Below, piece by piece: positions 1 through 12,528 of a stretch of 64,000 bases of DNA. The stretch spans positions 913,735-977,734 of the forward strand of contig JAJNNY010000009.1 in assembly GCA_022453515.1 (NCBI GenBank), in the 5' to 3' direction. This DNA comes from Astrocystis sublimbata. Lineage: Eukaryota > Ascomycota > Sordariomycetes > Xylariales > Xylariaceae. Made by a program: the position numbers and the translations under genes. Each line of letters starts with the position of its first letter. Position 1 is the stretch's first letter. The notes beneath the pieces were generated by a model that was not told the DNA's origin, ran no database searches, and saw nothing but the letters and a program-made list of their open reading frames with translations.

Positions 1-618
1 CTAGGTACTTACCTGCGGCCTGAGTACAGGCGAGTCATACCCATACCCCCCTTCTCTTTCAGGGTGCCAGGGTGCTGCGACCTGCCCCTATTTGCTTGCA
101 ATAGCGGCATCTACGACCTGGACGCAGCGCCCGCTGGGGCAGCTAGCTGCTGGCAACTTAGCCCAACACCTGAACTGCTACCTTAATCCTGGAAGTGTCG
201 CTCGCGCATGGCTCTGGTTATTGGCTGCATATCTGCAAATACATACTTGTAGCCTGACGTACACTGTTCACCTACTTTTTGAACAGTAAGAGATCATTTT
301 TGCCAACGCTGTTCACTACCCATACATTATTCCTCCGATCCTATTTGCTCTACAACGAGCTGCTCTGCCTTTCTTTCCGTTCAGGTACCGCACCCTGGCA
401 GCTCTGTTGGCCGTTACCAGATTTGGAAATACATATCGAGAGCACCGCCCTTTGAACTGCCAATAACGAATAGGTATTCCTTTCTCCTTTCGATGTGAGG
501 CCGTCTACTTCCATTCGTACCGCCGAGATCTGAACAACTACCGAGACCGCTACTGCCTTCGATTCTGACCGGCCAAAGCTTCATACCTTGCCAGACCTTG
601 CCAACCTCACCATTCGCC
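1..618. other. intergenic; leader of the Rab gene
   Basis: No gene is recognised here. The short open frames have no recognisable protein character. The last 200 bases before 619 are pyrimidine-rich and probably contain the promoter and 5' leader of the Rab6-type GTPase gene. Confidence 0.5.
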
Positions 619-1624
<1,006 letters not shown>

Positions 1625-2001
1625 GGTTTCATGAATTACAAACGACGAGAGTATACCGTCAACGGTCAAGGCTTCACACGATCATAAAGAAAGAGCATAG
1701 CGGACTGATTCATGAACATGCTGTACAATATGGGGTCGCGTTCTCCACGGCGTACGCGAAGTGACGGTCGAGATGGCCAACAACAGTGTTGACAAATAAG
1801 GCCTTTCTAGTAAATGTAATGCTTTGCAAATGGTCATGTCGAACTTCCTGTCAAGAGGGCATGACAAATGTACTGAACGATTCTGATTAGTGGTTTTTAG
1901 AGGTATCGAGATTCGTTGTCTATGAAACATCATTCACCAACGGGGCGGCAAATGCATCCAATTTTCCACCTCGAATGTATTTTCTTTACTTGTTTTACGC
2001 T
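1625..2001. other. convergent 3' intergenic region
   Basis: This stretch separates the 3' ends of the Rab gene (plus) and the ribose-5-phosphate isomerase gene (minus). It should hold both 3' UTRs. No gene or repeat is seen. Confidence 0.5.
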
Positions 2002-2862
2002 TTATCCCTGGGTCTCAAACCCACCATCAGTCTTACCGTAGTAAATCTGGATGGGCCTGACACCCTCTACATCAGGTCCAGCTTCGGTGGCCTCAGGTCC
2101 GGTCTTCCCGGAGAAGATGCCTACCTCCAGAACACCTAAGATCCCACGAATCTTAGCAGTCAGCGCATCGGGGGTCCAGATGCCCTTTTCAGGGTCGATC
2201 TGGTCGGCTTGGCTGTTCAACAGCAGCGTGGGGAAGGGTGCATCGATGAGGAAGTTGTGGTTGTCGGTGACTAGGTAAGTAGAGGTGTCTTTAGAGAAGC
2301 GAATGACGGGGTCGATGCTCCCGAGGTCGATGAGGGCCTGGCGCGCGAGCTCTGCGGCGACGGGGGCCACCTCGACGGGGACGTAGGCCCATTTCTCGAG
2401 CAGGCGATGGGCCTTCTTGCGCGAGTCGGCGACGCAGATGAACTTCTTGGACAGGCGCGAGACGACCTTCTCCTGGAAGAGACACGCTCCGCCGCCCTTG
2501 ATGCAGTTCAGCTCGGCGTCGACCTCGTCGGCGCCGTCAAAGTAGATGTCCAGGTGCTGCTTGCTGGCGCCGCGCCCGGCGAAGCCCACCTCGCTCTCGC
2601 TCAGCAGCTCGGGGACCTGCAGGACGGTCAGGCCGGCGTCCCGGATCAGCTTGGTCGAGCCGGCGCCGGTCGGTATGAATTTCATGTGCGCGGTGGCGTC
2701 GCGACCCAGGGCCGCGATGGCCTCGACTACGTACGCGATCGTCGTCCCGCTCCCTATGCCCACGTATTTGAAGTCGGTCGAGAAGTGGTCCTTCACGGCC
2801 TGCTGGCACGCCGCGCGCTTCGCCGCCTCGACGAGCTTGGGGTCGACTCCGTCTGAGGCCAT
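2002..2862 (-). CDS. RKI1: ribose-5-phosphate isomerase (RpiA type)
   Basis: This enzyme interconverts ribose 5-phosphate and ribulose 5-phosphate in the non-oxidative pentose phosphate pathway. From the chosen ATG (2862) it is 286 residues with no intron. The RpiA signatures are present: phosphate-binding GIGSGTT (residues 35-41), DGADE (109-113, with the catalytic-region Asp109), KGGG (122-125) and the conserved Glu131-Lys132. A fungal-type insert rich in Gly and Arg (about 93-103) precedes DGADE. The same frame stays open upstream for 90 more residues, with Met codons at 3132 and 3069. That extension is rich in Arg and Ser and poor in acidic residues, like a mitochondrial presequence. I chose 2862 because it begins the conserved domain, but a longer form cannot be excluded. 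Confidence 0.93.
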   Translation of the reverse strand: MASDGVDPKLVEAAKRAACQQAVKDHFSTDFKYVGIGSGTTIAYVVEAIAALGRDATAHMKFIPTGAGSTKLIRDAGLTVLQVPELLSESEVGFAGRGASKQHLDIYFDGADEVDAELNCIKGGGACLFQEKVVSRLSKKFICVADSRKKAHRLLEKWAYVPVEVAPVAAELARQALIDLGSIDPVIRFSKDTSTYLVTDNHNFLIDAPFPTLLLNSQADQIDPEKGIWTPDALTAKIRGILGVLEVGIFSGKTGPEATEAGPDVEGVRPIQIYYGKTDGGFETQG

Positions 2863-3132
2863 GGTGCGTTGGGGGCTACACCGGGTGTATGAAAGGTAGC
2901 GGTGACTGCAGTGGAGGCGAGATCGCGGGATGCGAACGTCGGCTGAACGACGAACACTCAGGAGGCTGGCCGACGACAAGCTGCTAATACCTCGACGTGC
3001 TTGAGGGTTGCCCGATCTCGCGGCAATTGAAGGAGCTGGAGCTGTAAATATCCGGCAGATCCGCTTCATGAAAACTGGGCGAGATACGTTGTTGATGTAC
3101 ACGGCAAGTGCCAGGGAGATACTAGGGTCCAA

Positions 3133-4672
3133 TTTACAATGTTATATTCTCATCATGTAAGTAGTCGTCGTGTTGTTACCGCGATGTCTATGAAGGCAGA
3201 AATAGTAAGCTCAGCTTTTTCCTTTGGTCTAGGGAGGTACGCGACGCCTACATCGCACTACCTGCATCTACATCTACATTACTCCTGGCTTGTGGCACTT
3301 CTGAACCCCGCATGACGTCCACTGACAGTGAGCGATTACAGTTGTTAGGGGTCCTGAGGGCCTGGGCAGGAGGGGTCTAGTGTGTAATTGCAAGTACCGC
3401 ACTCGAAAGCTGCCGTCTGCGCATTGCAACGTCTCATGGCTGTTTGAGAGTGTTGCTCAAACAGTCACTGCACGTGAAGAGGTTGTTTGTTTATTTGTCT
3501 GTTTCAACATCCACAAGTACTTGCTTAATTTACTGCAGGCAGGTGATCAACCTGTAGGAGGTAGGCGTCGGCTTCCATAGCGCATCATGCATGTTGAAGT
3601 ACCTCAGGTAGGTACTGCTTCCATACTGACATCGGTAGAACAACAGAGCAACTTGAAGCCTCTGTTGCGTATCTTCATCAACTCACGGACGCACCCAACG
3701 AATTCCGCTCCCAATTGCGGGCTAAGCACCTGGGCAGACAGCATGGCATTCCGACATGCGCATACTTGCATTTTCGACATTTGCTACCTACCTAATCTTT
3801 GTAGCCAGCGTGACCACCTGAATTAGACCTTAGCAGAACCCCGGTATCTGGATTCCCTACTAGAGGAACGATGTCGGAATGAGCTGCCAAGGAGCGGCTG
3901 TCGGCGGAACTGACTTACATGCACGGATGGTAGGACAAGGACCCCTCAATTCGCCAGACATATCGCCCAATTCGTCAACGAGTCATGCAGATGCTGACCA
4001 ACCCTTCAGCAGTCGTGTTATCAAGCAAGCTGGCTTAGAAATTGCGAGTTGCACGAGACACCGCGAGGGAATGTGCGGCAAGCGCAACACTTGTGTTTTT
4101 TATCCGTGTCTTACCGTGGGGCGTGAGTGCGTGAGAGACATCCGCGGCTCTCGGGCACCACATGGAGAGTCAAGCGGCGCTGATGCAATCCGTCGAAGCC
4201 CCTCCGACTCCCGGACCCTTGCATTTCACCTGCGCTTGTCTGCTAGTCTGGCGAGGTCTGGGGCAGCAGTCGAGGCAGTCCCCAGCCGATCGGGAGGCTC
4301 TCTGACAAAGCCGCATCCGTGATTGGTGCGTGCTAAGGCTGTTCGCGATGGCGTGATTGTGGTCCAGTCGACAACAGACGAGAACAGAGTGCGAAGCTAC
4401 ATTCTCGAGCCCTGTCGTGCCTGTCTCGCCTGTCTCCCGCAGCAACGAGGGCGCTATTGCGAGACTAGAAGCCATGGCGGGGCAGCAGCAACGGCCCTGA
4501 TTCGGGGTTTGGATCAGATGTCGCCATCGTCCGCTGCCGTCCCTGTCCGAGCTGTCCACATAGTAAAAAAATATGAACGTTAGGTCGTCTGTAGCGCGGG
4601 TGGCGGCTGACCCATGATTTTCACTTTAATCGTCGTCGTCGCCGGGCAGTAACCTTTCGTGCTGCCTTCACC
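3133..4672. other. intergenic region between RKI1 and sulfite reductase
   Basis: This is a divergent intergenic region of about 1.5 kb. The open frames in it are short, Cys-, Arg- and Ser-rich and resemble no known family. It contains TACCTAC/TAGGTA-type motifs (around 3540-3615 and 3785). Promoters for both flanking genes should lie here, but no specific site could be identified. Confidence 0.5.
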
Positions 4673-7600
4673 ATGTCGTTCCTCTTTGGTAGGCAGGACT
4701 CATCTTCTGCTGCCGACAACACCATGGCGAGCAACGATATCCAGATTCGCACGCCTGAGGAGGCCGGTACGTTACAACCAGACATGTCCCCTTTCACATC
4801 CCACCGTCATGGCCGGAGTGGGCGAGGAGGAATACCCCGCGGATAGCTAGCGCATCCCATGTCGTGATATGTCGATGAGTACAGAAAGAGCACAGCCAGC
4901 TAATACAGACTGCCGTTGTAGTGGCGCGAATCGCATACTTGGCGAGCGATGTCATAGTCTCTGTACAGCCGGCGCAGGGGCAGGATTCCGCCTACTCGTC
5001 ACATCTGAAGAGATACGTTGCCAGGAGAGACCCTGGCTTGGTATCGAGGGCTGATGGCGCCATTCCCGAGGTGAGTTGTCTCTCGTCGTCTTGCAAGTAT
5101 AGATTCGTAGGACCGTTGAACTAATCGTTGCAATAGGTCCAATCCGTACGACACAACAACGACCCTCTTCTCTCCGTCTTCGCTCCCGCACGATCAGGTC
5201 GCCTCACCTCGGTCACCACTACTTCCACCATTCTTCTCCCGTCCATCGCCCATCTCTATAAGCTTGCCAACTATCCCGTGGTTCTGCACGTTGCGCTTGC
5301 ACCTAGCCAGTTTCCAGACTATTCCGCCATCACGGCCATCAGGAATTCGGGATGGACTTTCCTTCAGTCCGAGTCTCTTCAGGAGGCGCAGGATATTGCG
5401 ATAACTGCCCACGCCCTCGCTGTTCGGTCTAGAAAGGGTGTTATTCATTTCTTTGACCCGAACGCTTCGAGCCACGATAAGCCTATTTCTGCCGAGGATT
5501 CGAGCCTGGTAGGCCAAGTACTTAACCTGGATGATGTCCGTCGGTACCAGTCAACACTGGTTGCCACTTCGGGCATATATGCGGACGATGGACGAGTTGC
5601 CATAGCCTCGGCGCAGCCAGAAACACAAGGCACATCGGCCACCAACAACCTGACCGAATCCGCCATCTTAGGTGCGGCCTCTAAAGCGACTTCTACCGAG
5701 GCATCTGAAAAGTCTAGCCAGAAAAGTGATACATTGTCGCCTAGCGTGTCAGAAGCCACCACCATAGAGCCCGTCGCGCCCCAGGTTTCGTCTGAAGATA
5801 TATACCAATATGTCGTCTCAATATGGGCGCAACTCAAGGATTCAACTGGCAGAGAGTATAACGCTTTCGAGTGGTCGGGTCCGGCCACCGCAGAGAAAGC
5901 CATTTTCGTCTTTGGATCCGACGCTGGACTGTTTGCGGAAGCCCTCGATGGCGCGAAGCCGACTGATGTCTACGCAAAGGCTGGCATGATTACAGCTCGC
6001 CTATACAGGCCGTGGTTGGGCGCCAAGCTCCTCGAAATCATTCCGAAGTCGGTCCAGCGTCTCGCTGTTCTCGAACAGGTCTCCAGAAAGACCACGAAAT
6101 GGGGTCCCCTTCTCATTGATGTCTTGACATCAGTGAAGAGTGGCCCAGGGGGTGGTGTTGAGACCATTGTTGGTCATCAACTCGGATACATAGCCCCCGA
6201 TACCATTGATCAGGCACTGAAGGGAATCTTCCAGAACTTGGGCTCAGAAAAGCCTCTGCAGAACCTCGAGATAGGCATTGATCGCAAAGAGCATGCTCAG
6301 GCTCATTCACTAGAGCAGCCGAAATTGGAGACAGCGTACACTAAGATCCTCGATCAACTATTCGGCCAGAGGGTGTTCATTGCAAACGCTCTCGAGTCAA
6401 AGAACGCTGGTATTTCCTCTTCAATAGCGGCAAGCCCGGAGTTTGGCTTCGGTTCGCTCCTTGCCCGTAAGGAGCGTCGCCAGCGATTTGTGAAGGAAGT
6501 CAAGGAAGCCGCAAGCTCGAATGCTTTCACCACAGAGGCGCCCGTCAACTGGCTGGCGAAATGGGCTGCAAGTGCAGAAGATGCGCAGAAGGCGGGTGAG
6601 GTTGCAGACGATGTGATCTCTCGTCTCGCAACTGATGGATCCTCCACAGCGCGAAGCTTGCTGGCAAGCAAGGGTCTCTTCAGAAAGGAATCCCTATGGC
6701 TCGTAGGATCTGATGCATGGTCATACGACCTCGGCAACTCTGGTGTCCACCATGTTCTAGCATCTGGCGAAAGCGTCAACATGCTCATCATTGACTCAAC
6801 ACCCTATTCGGAACGTGCTGCCGCGGACGCCGAGAGACGGAAGAAGGACATTGGCTTGTACGCTATGAACTTCGGCAATGCCTATGTTGCATCCACTGCA
6901 GTATACGGCTCCTACACACAAGTCCTCCAGGCTATGCTTGAAGCTGACAAGTTCGATGGGCCTTCCGTTGTACTAGCCTATTTGCCGTACTTTGGAGAAC
7001 ACGATTCCCCCTTGACGGTCTTGCAAGAGACCAAGAAGGCGGTGGACTTGGGTTACTGGCCTCTTTACAGGTGGAACCCGGTAAATGAGAGCAAAGGAGA
7101 GCCCAATTTCTCCTTGGACTCGGAGCGTATCAAGGATGAACTGAAGAAGTTCCTCGCACGCGACAACCAACTAACGCAGTTGATGCAACGCGAGCCGAAC
7201 TTTGCCGCCAACTTGGCTCAGGACTTCGGAACAGAGGTTCGCGCTCAGCAAAAGCGCAAGGCAAAGGATGCTTACAACCAGCTTCTAGAGGGCTTATTCG
7301 GGGCGCCTTTGACTATCTTGTTTGCTTCAGACAACGGAAACGCACAGTCATTGGCTAAAAGGCTCGGCACTAGGGGTCGTGCAAGAGGTCTCAAGACAAC
7401 TGTCATGGCAATGGAGGACTACCCGGCTGAAGATCTGCCGACCGAGGAGAATATTGTTTTCATTTCATCAACCGCCGGTCAGGGAGAGTTCCCACAGAAT
7501 GGTAAGCCATTGTGGGACGCCATCAAGGACAGCACAGACCTTGACCTCGCATCAGTCAACTTTTCATGCTTCGGTCTCGGCGACAAGCACTACTGGCCTC

Positions 7601-9587
7601 GAAAGGAAGACAGAGTCTATTACAACAAGCCTGCCAAAGACCTTGACAAGTTGTTAGCGACCTTTGGTGGAAAGAGGCTGGCTGATGTTGGTCTCGGTGA
7701 TGATCAGGATCCTGATGGGTACCAAACCGGCTATGCTGATTGGGAGCCGAAGATCTGGCAGGCGCTGGGTGTTGACAATGTCGAGGGCCTTCCCGATGAA
7801 CCACCGCCAATTACCAACGAAGACATCAAGCTCGCTTCCAACTACCTTCGCGGAACCATCGTCGAAGGCCTCAATGACCCTACAACCGGCGCGATTTCTG
7901 CATCAGATCAACAGCTCACCAAGTTCCATGGCACATACATGCAGGATGATCGTGACATCCGTGACGAGCGAAAAGCACAAGGCCTGGAGCCCGCCTATTC
8001 ATTCATGATTCGGTGCAGACTCGCAGGTGGTGTATCGACCCCGAAGCAATGGATCCAAATGGACGACATTAGCACAAGTCTTGGTAACGAAACCATGAAA
8101 CTCACCACAAGACAGACCTTCCAGTTCCACGGTGTCGTGAAAGGAAAGCTCAAGCCTGCCATGCAGGCTATCAACAGGGCACTCATGACCACTATCGCCG
8201 CCTGTGGTGATGTCAACCGAAACGTCATGTGCAGCTCTGAGCCCACACAATCAAAGTACCATAGGGAGGTTTACGCTTGCTCTCAGAAAATCAGCGACCA
8301 TTTACTACCTGCTACCACTGCCTACCATGAGATCTGGCTCACGGATGACGACAATAAGAAGACACAGGTTGCGGGTGACGCTATCCAAGATTTTGAGCCC
8401 ATGTATGGACCTACCTACCTTCCCAGGAAGTTCAAAATCACAATTGCCATCCCCCCTCACAACGACACTGATGTCTATGCGCATGACATTGGTTTGATCG
8501 CCATCAAGGGTGACGACGGCCACCTCGTTGGATTCAATGTTCTGGCCGGTGGTGGTATGGGCGCTACACACAACAACAAGAAGACCTACCCCCAGACAGG
8601 TCGCATGATGGGCTACGTCAACGCCGAGGAAGTCCACATCGCCTGCGAAAAGATCATGCTTGTGCAAAGAGACCACGGTGACCGGAAGAACCGCAAGCAT
8701 GCTCGTCTGAAGTACACCATCGACGATCTCGGTGTTGACGTTTTCCGCTCCAAGGTCGAAGCCATGTGGGGCAGACCCTTCGAGCCGGAGCGTCCTTTCC
8801 ATTTCAAGAGCAACGTGGACACATTCGGATGGCAGAAGGACGAGACAGGCTTGAACCACTTCACATTCTTCATCGAGAACGGTCGTATCGAGGATACTGC
8901 CGAGTTCCAGATGAAGACTGGCCTGCGTGAGGTCGCTAAGGTTCACAAGGGCGAGTTCCGATTGACCGGCAACCAGCATCTCATCCTCAGCAACGTCGCC
9001 GACGAGGATCTGGCCGATATGAAGGAGCTGCTCAAGAAATGGAAGCTTGACAACGTGAACTTCTCTGGTCTGCGCCTCAGTTCATCGGCCTGCGTAGCCT
9101 TTCCAACTTGTGGCCTGGCTATGGCCGAGAGTGAACGCTACCTGCCCGTGCTCATCTCGAAGCTGGAGCAATGCCTTGAGGAGAACGGGTTGAAGCAGGA
9201 TTCCCTCGTCATGAGAATGACTGGATGTCCCAACGGGTGCGCGCGCCCCTGGTTGGCCGAAGTCGCCTTCGTTGGTAAGGCGTTCGGTGCGTACAACATG
9301 TACCTGGGCGGAGGCTACCACGGCCAACGCCTCAACAAGCTGTACCGGTCGAGCATCAAGGAAGACGAAATCCTCGCCATCATGAAGCCTTTGCTCAAGC
9401 GATGGGCGACCGAGCGTGAGGAGGGCGAACACTTTGGCGATTTCTGCATCCGTGTGGGTGTCATTGTGGCCACCAAGGGGGGACAGGACTTCCATGACGA
9501 CGTAAGTTTTTTTGACGACCTCTTGTGAACCATCTCATTCTAACATGAAACTCTTAGGTTGCTGAGGACGAGTCTGACGAGGAATAA
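4673..9587 (+). CDS. MET5: sulfite reductase [NADPH], hemoprotein beta subunit
   Basis: The beta subunit of assimilatory sulfite reductase reduces sulfite to sulfide with electrons from the flavoprotein alpha subunit, feeding cysteine and methionine synthesis in the cytosol. My model is 4673-4766, 4889-5070, 5137-9501 and 9558-9587 (4671 nt, 1556 residues), close to the large size of fungal Met5 proteins. The N-terminal half resembles the pyruvate:ferredoxin-oxidoreductase-like region. A flavodoxin-like domain starts near residue 816 (ILFASDNGNAQS). Two nitrite/sulfite reductase repeats follow. The siroheme/4Fe-4S ligands are Cys1411 and Cys1417 (ACVAFPTC) and Cys1456 and Cys1460 (GCPNGC). 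The tail is acidic (EDESDEE). The first splice acceptor is uncertain: the obvious AG before TAVVV at 4909 leaves the wrong phase, so I used the AG ending at 4888, which keeps the frame. Confidence 0.95.
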
Positions 9588-11157
9588 ATTTGTCATGGTG
9601 GACTTTACACGAGGCTAATCACCTCTGTCTTGCATATATATATCTATACAGTTGTGGTGTTCTAGGCGTAATGGATGTTTGTGCTTTAAGGCATATTTCG
9701 GGGGTGGGCTAGAGATATCATGCCAACTTAACATTTATGAATTGACAAAATCATCTTGAGGTGTCTTCCACCTATGTATTTTCCCTTGTATTTTTTTAAA
9801 CTGGACATATATTGTTAATGTTCGTTTCGCCGAGTTCGTCGCCTCCTACCACCCCTACTGGATTACTGACAGGAAAACATCATGGCTATGGTGCCTACAT
9901 CCGCACTTTTATCGTACAACCATATTTTCACCATAAACGCATTCATTCCATGCCTTATCACATATTCCCATAAACGGTCTTGTAAGCCCAGACGGCTGGC
10001 TTTGCTTAGGTAATAATTCACCTCCGCCTAGGTAATGCTTTACTCAGAGTGAGGTTGTGGCAGGAGAGCTGACGCAAACTTTTAATACGAGAACTGCGCC
10101 TGTGGGTGGTTGCATTGGACGTCAGTTTTGCCCAAAGTCCGCACGTTGTCTCACAATCTGAAACCATTTGTCTCTAATCTCGGCTACTACAGCATAAGGC
10201 AGTTCAACTTGTGAGTTTGTAGTCGGATAGAGAGAGACGCGAACCTCGAATCCCATGTTCCATGTCTTAGACATGTTGTCCATGTCTGGAATTGACATCA
10301 TAATTATATGTTTCGCTCTCGACGTTTGTCCTGGTGCCAGCCCTTGATAGAATACGTCTATAGCCTGATAAATAGGCCGATCATAATGGCCACTCTCGTT
10401 CTTTGATAACAAGGGACTTCTCAGTTTACAACTTTACACAGTACGTAGTACTTCTGGTACCTGTCCAGGGGGCCAGGAACGCGCGTTTTGGACAAGCCTC
10501 GCTTATCTGCTCCACTGATCGACCCTGAAATATGCGTGCTAGAGATGTCGTTTCGTCATTGCCGTGATGTGCGAGGTGCGGAAGAATGTATAGGTAGGTA
10601 GGAAGAAGGATAAGGCGAGTCAGCAGTCGAGTCAAGCAGATCCAGTTCGGTTTGTTCGGATCGTGCCGTACGACGGTACTTGACGCATACCCATCCAGTT
10701 CGGCCCGTCCGAGCCCAGCTCTCCCAGTAAACATTTCCAGGGTTCACGAGTAGTTCAGATAATTATGGGCAGATTTCGGGATGGACAAGGCACGAAACCC
10801 CTAGTTGGGCAAATGGTTCGGCGGATCGCCTCAAGATCTGCGACGCATTTGCATGCATTTGAGTGATACGACATTGGGGCATTGTTCTTTCAGTGCAGGC
10901 TCGGCGGGAAGGTTCTTCTCGCGTACCCGATCTGTGGCGGCAAACCAATTGCACGCTGATCATGCTGTTTATGTGTTCCGTATAACATTTCCCATTGTGA
11001 TTGCCACTTACTTACTCCCTTGCAATTTTTATCCTGAACACCTCCGCTTCTCTCATCGTGATCAATCCCGTCACCTGTTCCCACAAGCAACACGTCTCAC
11101 AACCATACGACGGGCGGTCTCTTCTACCTATTGTCAAAGGACTTTGCTGTTTTCACG
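9588..11157. other. intergenic; no convincing gene
   Basis: The first 200 bases are the AT-rich 3' region of the sulfite reductase gene. A 96-codon open frame on the minus strand (10122-10412) has a fairly protein-like composition but no recognised family, no obvious partner exon and no clear promoter, so it is not called. A TAGGTAGGTAGG cluster lies near 10590. Confidence 0.45.
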
Positions 11158-11761
11158 ATGCACGTCATTCCTGCCCTGTTCAGCCTTGCAGCTGTGGCGT
11201 CGGCCTCCAAGGCGCTTCACTACACAGTTCCCAACAACTTCAAGGCCCTCGCCAGCAACTGTACCCTACCGGCTGATTTCGTCGTGTCCAACCTCACCAC
11301 TTTCACAGACGCGAAGAGCAACAGCACGAACACTGTGTCCTTCACATTTAGCGATCCGGACACCGAGATCCACACGACATGCCAGCGCAATGCTACCTCG
11401 ATACCAAGCGGTCCGGGCAAGAACAAATACGCGTGCGATAGCGATGGTGTATCGTTCATCTACCAGACCACCGGTATTGCTGGCTTGACAGTTATTGAGA
11501 GGGCGTGTGCCAGGTCAGGGTGAGTTCCAGCTTCTCCAAGACCTGACTTTCTCGAACTGCACCACTAACAAACTTGCAACACACAGTACTGCCAAATTCG
11601 AGGCATCGGGCTTGGTCAGGCCAGAGCTCGACTGCACGGACAATGCCACCGGCACACTATGTCGCGCCAAAGAAGACTCCGTCAAGGGTACTTTCGACAG
11701 CTTCGAACCGATCCCACAGAGGGTCCCAATGCGACGGGTTCGGGGTGCATGGAGAGGTTAG
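11158..11761 (+). CDS. small secreted protein, unknown function
   Basis: I do not recognise a family. The model is two exons, 11158-11519 and 11587-11761, joined at gtgag...acacag (537 nt, 178 residues). The N terminus is a clear signal peptide (MHVIPALFSLAAVASA, cleavage likely after residue 16). The mature part has several N-glycosylation sequons (NCT, NLT, NST, NAT) and about five cysteines, so export is likely. Cys-containing glycoproteins of this size are common among secreted fungal proteins, including effector candidates, but nothing here proves such a role. The last 20 residues are Arg-rich and unlike the rest, so the true C terminus may use another splice site. The ATG follows a pyrimidine-rich leader. 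Confidence 0.65.
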
Positions 11762-12528
11762 GCAGGCCGCCAGACGATGTGCTGCGTACAGTACTCATGG
11801 CTTAGAATTGCGAGGAATGCAGTCACGGCCAAACCCACCGACTTGTTAGAAATACTGTAGTAATAAATAAACCTAATACTGTGGCAACATCACATGAACA
11901 AATGAGGTCATCTTGTTTTTTTTTTTTAAGTTGAAGTACCTAATGGGGATTACATATGCGTTTCTACCCAGGTGGGAAAGGCGCCATGTAGAATTGTTTG
12001 TGGCGTCGAGTGTCGACAATAGGTACCTGCAGGTGGTGATCTGGACCCTCTCCAGGTCCAGGTCCAGCACACTCATACCCCGCGTTTACCCCTTAAGGTG
12101 CAGCATGTCTTCCCCCAAGGCACCTAACCCTATGTGGGTAAGCAAGTACCATAGGTCCTCAGGTACCTCAGCTTTGGTTTGTGGATAGCTGCAGCATCCA
12201 AGTTTATGACCTGGGCTCAGGTCGTGTATGGCGTACTTTTTTGCCAATAACAAAAGCCATGCTTGATCACACGACACCGTCACTGCTTGGCCAATATCCG
12301 CATCTCTTCCTGAGTCCCGACGCCACCTAGTTATTCATTATATGCATTCCTGCTGCCAATGATGTCTCGAGACCGACGCAGAGCTCGTTCATCTATCTCT
12401 CATCATCTGGACATCTGAGGCCACAGCACTACATTCGACAATGGTTGCTCCCATCATTGAGGCAGTTTGATGATGCACATGAAAATCACCACTTCCAGCA
12501 TTCAAACCTGAACCAATCTACTCCTGAG
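11762..12528. other. intergenic; promoter region of the lipase gene
   Basis: No gene is recognised. The stretch holds a T12 tract near 11914, a short CCAGGT triplication near 12050 and GGTACCT motifs near 12022, 12146 and 12162. A nine-codon upstream open frame (ATG at 12441, ending at the TGA at 12468) precedes the lipase start. Confidence 0.5.

Noticed and set aside
8305..8979. 224-codon minus-strand open frame inside the sulfite reductase gene
   Set aside because: It is antisense to conserved siroheme-domain coding sequence and shows no recognisable protein.
10122..10412. 96-codon minus-strand open frame
   Set aside because: Composition is protein-like, but there is no recognised domain, partner exon or promoter, so the support is too weak to call a gene.
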